Shown here piece by piece: positions 53,735 through 64,000 of a stretch of DNA of 64,000 bases. The notes beneath the pieces were generated by a model, which was given only the letters and a program-made list of their open reading frames with translations, did no database searches and had not been told where the DNA came from. Positions within the stretch are counted from its first letter, which is position 1; every line of letters begins with the position of its first letter. Location of the stretch: contig VCMS01000016.1 of assembly GCA_022539475.1 (NCBI GenBank), positions 386,335-450,334 of the forward strand, in the 5' to 3' direction. This DNA is from Gracilaria domingensis (Eukaryota > Rhodophyta > Florideophyceae > Gracilariales > Gracilariaceae). The translations under genes were made by a program, and so were the position numbers.

Positions 53735-56299
53735 CTCCTCCTCGAGTTCCTGGCCAAGTCCAATCCTTTCCATGATTGCCTGGGCACCTAACGGACCAAG
53801 GGGCTTGGTAAGAATGTCTGCGTCGTTCAACTCACTCGGCACATACTTCACATCGATCACAGAATCCTTTACCAAGTCCCTAATGAAATGCAGCTTCACG
53901 TCAATGTGCTTAGCCCTACCCGACGGGCACCGTTCACCTGCACTCCAGTCGATCGCAACTTGGTTGTCCGAGTGGAGAGAAACTGCACCATTGATGCCCA
54001 TATCAAGTTCGGACAGCACGCGTTTCATCCACACAATCTCCTGCGCCGCCATGGTCAGAGCATAGTATTCAGCCTCTGCAGTAGACAAAGCAACTGAAGC
54101 TTGCTTCTTGGCACCGAAGAACACCACGGCAGAACCGAACTTGATCATATACCCGGACATGGACTTGCGATCCGACTTGTCACCAGCAAAGTCTGAATCA
54201 ACATACGCCTCCATATCCAAGGAGCCGGCGCGGTAGTTCAATCCATGATGCCGAGTACCCTGTAGGTAGCGCAGCACTCGTTTCGCAGCTCTATGACAGT
54301 ATGCCGTTGGATTGCTTTGGTAACGAGCAAGAATGAGTACCGGTGCAAGAATATCCACGCGAGTGCGAAGTGCCAAGTACAGCAGAGACCCGATCATCTG
54401 CTGGTACAACTGCACATCCTGAGCCGATTTGTCCTCCTCCTCCGCAAGTCCGGAGAAGAATGACTCTACCATTGGACTGCGAGCAGGCTTGGAGTTGTCC
54501 AGACCGAAGCGTCGAAGCATGCCTTCAATGTATAAGGGTTGACCAAGCTGAACACCTGTTAGTCGACCATCGTCGTCTACACTCCAAGTAAGTTCAACAC
54601 CAAGGTAAAGCGTCACTTTATTCTCAACGCGAATCTCGTACAGACTCCTAGCTCCTCCAAGATCCCAGATCGCTCTTCCGTGGACGGAGTGAAGATTAGC
54701 AGATCGTCAACGTACACCAGGATGTAGGTGTAGCCTTTGTGTTCACTGGGGCGTCGGAACACGCAAGGTGCGCTTGGCAGCTCTTCAAAACCAATGTCTG
54801 CAAGATCGCGTGTGAACTTGGTGTGCCAGGCTAGATGTGCTTGCTTCAGTCCATACATTGCCTTTTGAAGCTTGTAGCATCGTAGAGCCAAGTCCTGGAA
54901 CACCACGCGGTGACATGACCCAAACGTCCTCGTCGAGATCGCCGTTGAGGAATGCGGTCTTCACATCCACCTGAGCAATGTACATTTGCAAACATAAGGT
55001 CAAGTACAGGAAGAAACGTACTATGCCGAAAGAAACCACTGGTGCATATGTCTCCATGTAGTTCTCACCAAAGGTCTGATGATTACCACCAGCCACCACT
55101 CGAGCCTTGAAGCGTTCGACTGAACCATCGGCATTACGCTTTACCTTGAGAACAATGTGCGTTGGGAGTGGTTGCTGTGCAGGAGATTTGTCCTCACGCC
55201 AAGTATTCTTGGACTCAAGTGATGCAAGCTCATCTTCGATGGCTGCTCGCCACAGACTTTGCTCCATTGGCGTCGCAGACATTGCTTCCTTAAGTGTGGG
55301 TTCATCACTCGTCGTCACTTGAACAGCAGAAGTGGTGGCAGATCCAGCCATAAACCACCTCCGCGGAGCACGACGCGTGCGCTGCGGGTATCGCGATGGC
55401 TCCGCAGATTCGCCGATGTTGTCAGTGGACGTGTGATCTGTGCTGTTCGGAGGCTCATGCTCACTTTCATCACCAGAGCTGGCACTTTCAACATTTTCCT
55501 CACCATCATCACTGCTCTCATTACCCAGTGCTGGTGGTGCTTCCTCGGCGGTCGGGTCAGATTCTAACGCAGATTCATCATCAGTGCCACTCGGAGTGTC
55601 ACAAATGTCGTCCACATTCACTTCGTGTACTTGGTTGCCTGAGCAAGAGCCGTAGGAGTCAGAGCATGACTCGGGGTCCGAAGTGTAATCAGTGTCAGAT
55701 GCACTCTCATCCTCCATGTACTCCTCCAAGTATTCGGCACCGGGGAAAGAATCCTCGTCAAAGGTGACGTGACGAGAGCGCATGATGCGCGGTATACCAT
55801 CACCATCCCTAACAAGTATGTCGAACACACCATGCTCAAGAGTCTGCAAGTACACCCCCTCAAGTGCACGAGACTCGAACTTGGTTCCTTCGATCATCTT
55901 GAGTACGAAAGCAGCACATCCAAAAACACGAGTGTGCTTCAACGTCGGCCTGTTGCCAGTCATAAACGAGTGCGGAGTGCTTCCAGTAGTTGAATGTGGA
56001 ACACGATTCCGCACGAACAGTACATGTTTCAACGCAAACACCCACAAACATTCCGGTAGATTGGCCTGAATGAGCATAGCTCGAGCAGCTTCCTCCATGG
56101 TACGATTGATGCGCTCGGCTATGGCGTTGTGTTCCGGAGTGTACGGAGGTGAGAAAGAAGTATCCTCGAATTCATTGTCTGGATTGTCTTGCAACGCAAT
56201 GTACTCCTTAGCGTCATCCGAGTGCAGTTTCTTCACCACCACTCCTCCAAGCTGCTTGAGCTTCTGCGCGACAGCATCATACACATCATTGATTCGCTA

Positions 56300-57690
56300 C
56301 GATGTTTCATGAACCAATGAGGACATATCGTGAGTGGTCATCACGAATGCCGACGCATACTTGAACCTTGTGGGAACGACAGAGTGAGTGGTACCGATGA
56401 TATCAGTGTGCACTTTGTCACCAACTGAGACTCACGAACAAATGAACCAGGAAACGGTAGCTTATGTGCTTTCCAGACGGCATGGCCGACATACCTCCTC
56501 CATTCAGCAAGCAGGCACACCATCGGCATGTTTGTGAACAACTGCAAGTCCTCGGGTTCATGTGCGCAGCCGGTGCCACAGTTGTGCTAGAGCAGTCATC
56601 GAGGCCTTCATGCCATTCCAAATCACTTGGTTGGAGAAAGAGCCGTCATGAGTGAAATGCACTACGGTTCGGCAAAGTGTACAGTCCGAACGTTATCGCG
56701 CTTTCCTGACCCAATGTGCAACCATTGTCATGAATCAGACGAACATCTGCGAACGGAACGAGATTCAATCTGTTTGTCGGCTAACACCCACTGAACCAAG
56801 TTGTACTCCATGGAGGAACCAACAACGCATCGGTCAACGTAATTCACGTTCTCGAAGGCAAATCACATCTCCACGTTGATTGCAGACACACAGTCTTGTC
56901 CGCAGCTGTATAACACGCTCCTCCACGTCATGCAGGTGCTGGAACGAATCGAAGCGAGTGGAAGTAGTGCGAGTGCTCCACTATCGCGTAAGTGTCCATG
57001 TCTCTCGTGGGTGGTAGACCGTTGCCTTTTCCATAGACATGCCCGCATTTCGATCTTGGACGATTCGGAGATGTTTCATGATCAATGAGGACATATCGTG
57101 AGTGGTCATCCACGAATGCCGAGCATACTTGAACCTTTGTGGGAACGACAGAGTGAGTAGTCCGATGATATCAGTGTGCACTTTGTCACTAACTGACGAT
57201 TCACGAACAAATGAACCAGGAAACGGTAGTTTGTGTGCTTTTCCGAGACGGCATGGCCGACATACCTTCTCCATTTCAGCCAGACGAGGCACACCATCGG
57301 CATGTTTGTGAACAACCTGCAAGTCCCTCGGGTTCATGTGCGCTAGTCTTCGGTGTCACAGTTGTGCTAGAGCAGTCATCGAGGCCTTCAGTGCGCATTC
57401 CAAATCGACTTGGTTGGAGATAGAGCGCGGTCATGAGTGAAATGCACTATCGGTTCCGGCAAAGTGTACAGTCCGGAACGTTTATCGCGCTTTCCTGACC
57501 CAATGTGAAGACCATTGTCATGAATCAGACGAACATCTGAAGAACGGAAACGAGATTCAATCTGTTTGTCGGCTAAGCACCCCACTGAAACCAAGTTGTA
57601 CTGCATGGAGGGAACCAATAACGCATCGGTCAGACGTAGATTCACGTTCTCGAAAGGCAAAATCACATCTCCACGTTGAGTTGCAGACAC
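56300..57690 (-). repeat. Tandem duplication inside Copia B pol
   Basis: About 57,060-57,690 and 56,300-57,060 both carry the protease, pre-integrase (HKHADGVPRL-like) and early integrase region in the same orientation. The left unit is unusually dense in small indels compared with the rest of the element. That fits either older decay or an uncorrected sequencing or assembly patch. Confidence 0.7.
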
Positions 57691-57695
57691 ATTGG

Positions 57696-58472
57696 TGTTG
57701 GATGTTGAACTGTGCTGTCACTGAAAACCAAAAGTGCTGGAGAGCATGGGCTGTTTTGAAGGGTGCGGTTGGAAAAGCGCATATGCGCCTCTGCGCACAC
57801 TCAACGTGAAACGGGCTTCTGATTGGCTACTGCAAATGGTCATATGCATTGTGGTTGGTACAAGTGTTGTGGCGCTAATGGGTTGTTTCCGGGCTACACG
57901 TGTGTTGCTAGTACACTGGGCATACTGTACATGATGCACAGAGTACACACGTATGTACGTGGACATGTAGGACAGCTTGATGTAACTTGGGCACTATGGT
58001 GAAGAGTTGATGCGGTGTCAAGAGGATTACAGTGTGGTGTTGTTGGTGACGTAGGACTTGGAGTGAGTTTGTGGTGAAGTGTTGTTGGTGAGCTTGTACG
58101 TAACTGTTATGGTGTGGTGTAGGGATTACAGTGTGTTGGCACTATGTGAATCTGTGCATGGTCATGGTCATGTGTAGGCACGTAAGTTGTTGTGCACTGT
58201 TGTGCACTGTTGTGCTTTGTTGTTGTAAGCTGCCATGATAGTGTGGGAGTTTTACCATGTTATGTTAGGAGATGATTGGTAGTATTGGGTGTCTCTAGCT
58301 AGTGGTTTAGGTATTGCTTGGAGTTGGAGGTTTGCGATGGTTGCGCAAAGTAGTTCTATATAAGCGGTGACTCGAGCACCTCCAAGTAAATTCCGAGCAA
58401 GAGCTGGCGAACTTCCTTTCATTCCCCCCATCCTTTCTCTCAACCTTCCCTTTCCAGCTATAACCTCCATCA
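57696..58472 (+). repeat. LTR of Copia family A
   Basis: A 777-bp copy, TGTTGGATG to CCTCCATCA, followed by the primer site. Its left edge abuts family B protease sequence in the opposite orientation. Confidence 0.9.
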
Positions 58473-59711
58473 GGTTATGGGCCCAGCCCCGCTGACCTCT
58501 GCCGTTATCGTTCGTCTATCGCCGCTCTCCCTCACCGCCGTTAACCCGCTTCGCTGTTTTCCCTTCTCTCTCCTTTCGTCGTTGCGTCGGGTGTGTTGAC
58601 CGTGTTGTTGGTTGGTGTTGATCTTCTCCTTTCGGTCTTGCGTTCCTCCCTGAGGGCGTTGTGGTGGTAGTGGTTCGACGTTGATTCTGTATCGTTATTG
58701 TGTTTGGGCGCTCGTTGTTGCCCGTGTTGTCGATCGCTATCCGTTTCGTTTGGTCTCCCTCTGTCGTTATTGTTGGGATCCCCGCGTCGTCTTGCGGTTT
58801 CTGATCCGAGAGGTTGAGGACCGTTCGTTGTTGAAGTCTGTGCACTGCGTGTGTGCTCAGCAGTTGTTGAAGTCTGTGCACTGTGTGTGCTCAGCGTTAG
58901 GGGTTGTCATCTGAGGTCCAGCGTAAAGCGGTTGATCCGAGCAGTCGGGGACGTTAGTCTGGCGGCTTGAACCAAAGCGGACGTGCTGTCTAGCGGGCTC
59001 CCACCGGTCTTTCGGGGCGGATAACGGTGTTGGTCGGAAGACCTGGTAGTACCGCGAGTGCTGAAGTGGACGGGGTGCCGTGACGCACTGTTGGACTTGG
59101 GTGGCTCACCTTTGTTGTTGTTGACCTGACTTTGTGTCGGGTTCTTGATCTGTGGTGAAGGCAAACCGAAACGAGCTTTTGATCCGTGCAACCTCGGTTG
59201 AGCGGGGAGGCGACGTACCGAAGGCTGACCTCCTTTTCAGGATCAGGCCGCGTGTGGGCATTATTGTCTGCTCGTTAGGAGCGTACCTTGGTTTGTCATA
59301 GTAGCTGCAGTTTCGAGGTCGCGCAAGTTCTTGCAAGAGGCCAGATTGGGTTAAGTGGTGAAGACATATCTTTGGTCATTAACCATCCTTTGGACGCCTC
59401 GTAGAGAGCAACGCGCCTTCTCCTGGAACGCAGGAGGAGGTAGACTGCAGAAGTCTTCTCCTACCCGGAGGGTCTCCGGGGGTCAGGGGTCCGACCCCCT
59501 AGGGTACTGGGAATTTAGTTCCTGCCAGTGGTCCCGACTATTGAAGTTCTTGTTGTTGTTGTTTTTGTTGTTGTTGTTTGCCGTTGTTGTTGTTTGCTGT
59601 TGTTGTTGTTTGCTGCTGTTGTTTGCTGTCGTTGTTTGCTGTCGTTGTTTGCCCTTCATGTCTACCCGCCACCGCCGTATTTGATTTGCTCCCCTGTTCC
59701 CTTCTTACAAC
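58473..59711 (+). other. Copia A leader with primer site, stem-loops and GTT-rich run
   Basis: Primer site GGTTATGGGCCCAG at 58,473-58,486; stem-loop pair at 59,464-59,499; a GTT/TTG-rich low-complexity run at about 59,545-59,655 just upstream of the Gag start. At 1.2 kb the leader is long for a Copia element. An intron or small upstream frame is possible, but none is obvious. Confidence 0.7.
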
Positions 59712-61340
59712 ATGGATTCGTTCAGTGGGCTCAAGATCAAGAAGTTGGGTGAGGATAACTTCCACACATGGAAGCAGAGGATTCAGTACGTACTTGCACT
59801 GAAGGACCTCAAGAACCATCTCACCACTTCTGCACCCACCGGTGAAGAGGAACTGGTAAAATGGCAAATCCGAGACGAAAGGGCTAGAGCGATCATTGGA
59901 CTCACGCTTGCCGACGAGCACTTGGATCACATTCGTGACATTGACACTGCTGCTGACGCATGGAAGGCCATTTGCAATGTGTTCCAACGCAAGACTCTTC
60001 TGAACCGAATCAACGCCAGACGTGCCTTCTACTCTGTCAAGATGCGCGAGGACGAGAAGATGTTACAATTCATCAATCGTGTTCGGCACTTGGCCTCCGA
60101 TCTCAAGAGTATGGACGTCAACGTTGAAGAAGAGGACATTGCCATGGCCGCTCTATGTGGACTTCCGGAACGTTTTGAGCACCTCATTGTTGCAATTGAC
60201 ACCACGATCGGAGATCGCCAACTCACCATGGCGTTTGTGAAGAGCCGTCTGTTGCAAGAAGAGCAACGTATGAGTGATCGTGCCAAGGAGGAATCTGGTG
60301 GTGATGCAGCACTCGTGGGACGCCAGTTTCGTAGGAAGTCATTGAAGTCGGTTGTGTGTTACTATTGTGGCATAAAAGGTCATATCCAGAAGAACTGTTT
60401 CAAGAAGCAACGTGATGGGGCTAACAAGGATCAGATCGATGCTGCTCACCCAAGTGTACATACCGCGCTCAAAAATGAGCAAGGTACGGGCGGCAGCGAT
60501 TCTGACTTTGTATACCTCATTGCAAATGGTGCCGACAAGGCCACTAACAGTGACTGGATTGTTGACTCTGGAGCTACTGCGCACATGACTTATGATGACT
60601 CAATGTTCCAAACGTACGAGACAAAGGTGTCGTCGGGTGTGAGTATCGGCAATGATTCCAAGTTGCAGTCTGTTGGTCACGGAAGTGTGGAGCTCGATCT
60701 GACAGTTGAAGGGTCCAAGCGTAAATGCAAGCTAAAGCAGGTGGTACACGTGCCCAACTTACGGTACCACTTGTTGTCTGTGTCACAGATATGTGATCTG
60801 GGCTGCACGGTAGTGTTTGACAAAGAAAAGGTATGTGTGTACAAGGGGTCAAAAGTGGTTGCCGTCGGGCGACGCGTCAAAGACCTGCACTACCTTTGCA
60901 CTGCTGCAGAACAGCTCACGGACACGGACAGTGCGCTTGTGTCAGACTTGTCTCTTTGGCATGCTCGAATGGCTCATGTGAATGTGGAAGGCATCAAGCA
61001 GATGGCTCGAAACGGCGTTGTGTCAGGTCTGAATGTGGATGTGGTTCAGAAGGCGGATGTGTGTGGCTCATGTGTAGTGGGCAAAGCAACCGGTGCTCCG
61101 ACTCCCAAGCAAAGGAGGGAACGAGCTGAACACGTACTGGACCTGGTACACTCCGATATTTCGGGTCCAGTGAACGTGAAGTCCTTGGGAGGCTCGCACT
61201 ACTTTGTCACATTCATCGATGACCACAGCCGTTACTGCTTTCTGTACATGCTCAAGACTAAGGATGAGGTGTTCCGGATGTTCATCAAGTGGGGCTCAGG
61301 TTTGTGGAGAACCAGATGGGCAGGAAGTGATCGAGGTTGA
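59712..61340 (+). CDS. Copia A Gag-protease-integrase frame, second copy
   Basis: An open frame of 542 codons starting MDSFSGLKIKKLGEDN. It has UBN2-type Gag, zinc knuckle CYYCGIKGHIQKNC (about 60,360-60,400), the DSGATAHM protease box (about 60,565) and the pre-integrase and early integrase domain. Its last ~15 residues are not family-like, being out of frame and into the next LTR. It is highly similar to the frame at 51,101. Confidence 0.85.
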   Translation: MDSFSGLKIKKLGEDNFHTWKQRIQYVLALKDLKNHLTTSAPTGEEELVKWQIRDERARAIIGLTLADEHLDHIRDIDTAADAWKAICNVFQRKTLLNRINARRAFYSVKMREDEKMLQFINRVRHLASDLKSMDVNVEEEDIAMAALCGLPERFEHLIVAIDTTIGDRQLTMAFVKSRLLQEEQRMSDRAKEESGGDAALVGRQFRRKSLKSVVCYYCGIKGHIQKNCFKKQRDGANKDQIDAAHPSVHTALKNEQGTGGSDSDFVYLIANGADKATNSDWIVDSGATAHMTYDDSMFQTYETKVSSGVSIGNDSKLQSVGHGSVELDLTVEGSKRKCKLKQVVHVPNLRYHLLSVSQICDLGCTVVFDKEKVCVYKGSKVVAVGRRVKDLHYLCTAAEQLTDTDSALVSDLSLWHARMAHVNVEGIKQMARNGVVSGLNVDVVQKADVCGSCVVGKATGAPTPKQRRERAEHVLDLVHSDISGPVNVKSLGGSHYFVTFIDDHSRYCFLYMLKTKDEVFRMFIKWGSGLWRTRWAGSDRG

Positions 61341-62113
61341 AGCTAAAAGGGAAGGTTGAAGAAAGGATGGGGGAATGAAGGGAAGTTCGCCAGCTCTGGC
61401 TCGGAATTTACTTGGAGGCGCTCGAGTCACCGCTTATATAGAACTACTTTGCGCAACCATCGCACAACTCCAACTCCAAGCAATACCTAAACCACTAGCT
61501 AGAGACACTCAATACTACCAATCATCTTCTAACATAACATGGTAACACTGCCACACTATCATGACAGCTTACAACAACAAAGCACAACAACGCACAACAG
61601 TGCACAACCGTGCACATCAAGTTACGTGCCTACACATAACCATGACCATGCACAGATTCACATAGTGCCAACACACTGTAATCCGTACACGCCACCATAA
61701 CAGTTACGTACAAGCTCACCAACTAACACGTCACCACAAACTCACTCCAAGTCCTACGTAACCAACAATACCACAGTGTAAACCTCTTGACAACGCATCT
61801 ACTCTTCACCATAGTGCCAAAGTCACATCAAGCAGTCCTACATGTCCACGTACATACGTGTGTACCCTGTGCATCATGTACAGCATGCCCAGTGTATTAG
61901 CTACACACGTGTACCCTGGAAACAACCCATTAGCGCCACAACACTTGTACGAACCACAATGCATATGACCATTTGCAGTAGCCAATCAGAAGCCCGTTTC
62001 ACGTTGAGTTTGCGCAGAGGCGCATATGCGCTTTTCCAACGGCACCCTCCAAAACAGCCCATGCTCCCCAGCACTTTTGGTTTTCATTGGCAGCACAGGG
62101 TCAACATCCAACA
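61328..62113 (-). repeat. LTR of Copia family A
   Basis: A 786-bp copy on the minus strand after the pol stop codon and polypurine tract. It is of the same subfamily as 47,433-48,218 and 49,867-50,652. Its 3' edge joins family A integrase of the opposite strand. Confidence 0.9.
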
Positions 62114-64000
62114 CCCCCCCTCTGTCACTGACTTCAAACTTCTATGTGAATCACACCACCGGCTTCGCGAAACCTCTCGTGCTTCACTCGCGCAAGCGGC
62201 TTATTCAGCATGTCGGCAACCAAGGAATCCGTCGGGCAGTAGAACAGCACAATCGACTTGGCCTGCAGAGCTTCTCGAGTGAAGTGGAACCGAATTTCAA
62301 TATGCTTGGTTCGCCTGTTCACCACTCCATTTCGAGCAAGGTCAATGCTGCCCTGGTTGTCAACATACATGGGAGTTGGTTCAACCAGCAGCTTTACAGA
62401 CCCGTCTGTTTCCATGCCAATCACACTGCCAATGCCGTTCCAAAGTCGCCTAAGCCAGATCGCCTCCTTGGTGCCAGAGCACAAGCTCACGTACTCAGCC
62501 TCTGCACTCGACAGAGCAACTACCTCCTGTTGACGAGACGACCACGACACAGCACCACCGCACATCATGAACAAGTATCAGCTAGTGGACTTGCGGTTGG
62601 CAACATCGCCAGCCCAGTCAGAGCCCACATAGCCGTGCAGTTGCAAATCGGTGCTGGAGCCATACGTCAACCCGAACGTGGTAGTGCCATTGAGGTAGCG
62701 AAGAACACGCTTGACCGCCTTCCAGTGAGTGTTTCCCGGCTTCTTAACATACTTGGCCAGCTTAGCCACAGCATATGAGATGTCTGGACGAGTTCCCACA
62801 GAGAGATACATGAGGCAGCCAATCGCCTGACGATACGGTACATGCGTGAGCACTTCCTCCTCAACAGACAAGTCCACACCACACTCCATAGGAGTGTCAA
62901 CGGGTTTCGACAGCTGCATGCCAAATCGCTCCAGGACCTTGTTCGTGTACGCTGACTGAGTCAAGTACAGCTCTCGCTTGGTTCTGTCTCAATGGATTTC
63001 AAATCCAAGAACCATGCGAGCTTCTTTGAAATCCTTCATGCGGAAACGACTTGACAGCTCTGCCTTCACACGTTCCACGGTTTTCATGCTCGGACTCGCA
63101 ATCAGCAAGTCGTCAACATACAGAGTAATGATAACCAAGAAACCTAGTATGATCCCGGTGTAGACACACTCGTCTGCGTCATTCGGCTTGAGGTGCATTT
63201 CACCAACAAGGAAGGCGTATATCTTGGCGTGCCACTGTCTTGGTGCTTGTCTAAGCCCATAGATCGCTTTCTTCAGTCGGCACACCAAGTCCTCCTTTCT
63301 CTGCTGTGTGAATCCCATTGGCTGCTCCATGTACACTGTCTCGTCAAGGTCACCGTTCAGAAAGGCAGTCTTCACATCCATCTGGTGCAAGTGGAAGTCT
63401 CGTACGGCAGTCACTGACAGGATCATTCTGATGGATGTGAACTTCACCACAGGTGCATATGTCTCTGAGAAGTCCACACCCTCGATCTGCAGGAAGCCTC
63501 TTGCAACTACACGAGCCTTGTAACGCACTGTCGGTTCACCAGATGACGAAGCCTCATACTTCTGTACATGCACCCACTTGGACGAAATCACGTTGCTGTC
63601 TGCTGGCCTTGGCACTAGATCTCATGTGTCATGCTCCATCAATGACTCGTACTCACTCTTCATCGCCTTCTTCCAAGCTTCGGAATCAGGACGTGACACT
63701 GCGTCACCGTACGACGAAGGAGTATCATCACTGGCTGTAAGCAAAGCACTGGCACCACGCCACCATGAGGATGTCGTTTTTCTCTGACGTGTGGGTCTAC
63801 GAAGGGGCTGCGTCTCTGTCACTCCCGGCTCATCATGTGTGTCTGGTGTGGTGTTCTCATCCGTACTGGCATTCGTGGTATTCTCATGAGAAGCTGGTGC
63901 AGAAGGATCATCTTCAGAATGATCGGCGGATGTGTCGGAGGTTGAGGCTTCAGCAGATACCGACTTGTCTACCAAGTCGATATCCGCATAGTCCTCGTGT
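61328..64000 (-). mobile_element. Copia family A, pol and 3' LTR, continuing past the window
   Basis: Read on the minus strand: the acidic linker (from 64,000), reverse transcriptase (about 63,620-62,990), RNase H (about 62,980-62,134) and LTR (61,328-62,113). The 5' portion lies beyond the window. A few breaks; young. Confidence 0.9.

Larger units (their letters stand above)
53008..57695 (-). mobile_element. Copia family B, protease to 3' LTR
   Basis: Read on the minus strand: protease and pre-integrase (from about 57,690), integrase (about 56,900-55,900), acidic linker (about 55,800-55,350), reverse transcriptase (about 55,250-54,480), RNase H (about 54,400-53,740) and LTR (53,008-53,734). 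The part 56,300-57,690 contains a tandem duplication of the protease to early integrase region. Outside it there are only a few breaks; inside it there are many. Gag and 5' LTR are absent, with an A LTR abutting at 57,696. Confidence 0.85.
57696..61327 (+). mobile_element. Copia family A, 5' LTR, leader, Gag, protease, part of integrase
   Basis: Plus strand: LTR (57,696-58,472), primer site, the only full leader in the window on the plus strand (58,473-59,711), then Gag, protease and integrase N-terminal half to 61,327, where an inverted A LTR begins. The coding part is open. Young. Confidence 0.9.

Noticed and set aside
1-64000. tRNA, rRNA or spliceosomal RNA genes
   Set aside because: Scanned by eye for T-arm (GGTTCGAA-type) and A/B-box patterns; only isolated words without cloverleaf context were seen. 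A covariance-model scan would be needed to exclude them fully.

Overview
This window is eukaryotic nuclear DNA from a repeat-rich genome. It carries Copia and Ty3/Gypsy retrotransposons, a LINE, two different large-transposase DNA transposons, and a HECT ubiquitin-ligase remnant. There are no operons, no ribosome-binding-site logic, and no tRNA, rRNA or CRISPR sequence that I could see. A multicellular red alga or a similarly repeat-laden protist is my best guess; the sequence does not prove it. No intact host gene was recognised. Left third (1-20.4 kb), old single-copy-looking debris: a decayed protein joining a beta-class DNA methyltransferase to a SET domain (1-1,478, plus strand) is followed by coiled-coil and acidic fragments. 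A decayed KDZ/Plavaka-type transposase (7,249-4,075, minus strand) points towards them. A ~190-bp dimeric satellite-like repeat (8.1-8.5 kb), a cluster of three strong stem-loops (8,812-8,963) and a HECT N-lobe remnant (9,936-10,732) come next. A second DNA transposon remnant spans 13,820-19,307: a Tnp2/CACTA-like transposase on the plus strand, with an unrecognised 603-codon reading frame diverging from it across a 342-bp gap. Middle (20.4-31.7 kb), old retroelements: a badly decayed Copia element with a 156-bp LTR (family C, minus strand), a decayed Gypsy pol (plus strand) interrupted by a ~430-bp insert rich in a GGAGTGCA-type motif, a 5' piece of Copia family A (minus strand), and a LINE reverse-transcriptase fragment (minus strand). 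Right half (31.7-64 kb), a young mosaic of two Copia families. Family A has ~780-bp LTRs and a UBN2-type Gag; family B has ~730-bp LTRs. Thirteen LTRs (seven A, six B), all but one near full length, alternate with leader, gag and pol pieces in both orientations. Many joins fall exactly at LTR edges, and several produce large inverted repeats. No full-length single element lies entirely inside the window. One pair of A LTRs (47,433-48,218 and 49,867-50,652) differs at only about seven positions by eye, so activity was recent. Both families carry GGTTATGGGCCCAG just after the LTR. This matches the anticodon arm of initiator tRNA-Met and implies half-tRNA priming as in Drosophila copia. The two families also share a ~130-bp U3 module although the rest of their LTRs differ.
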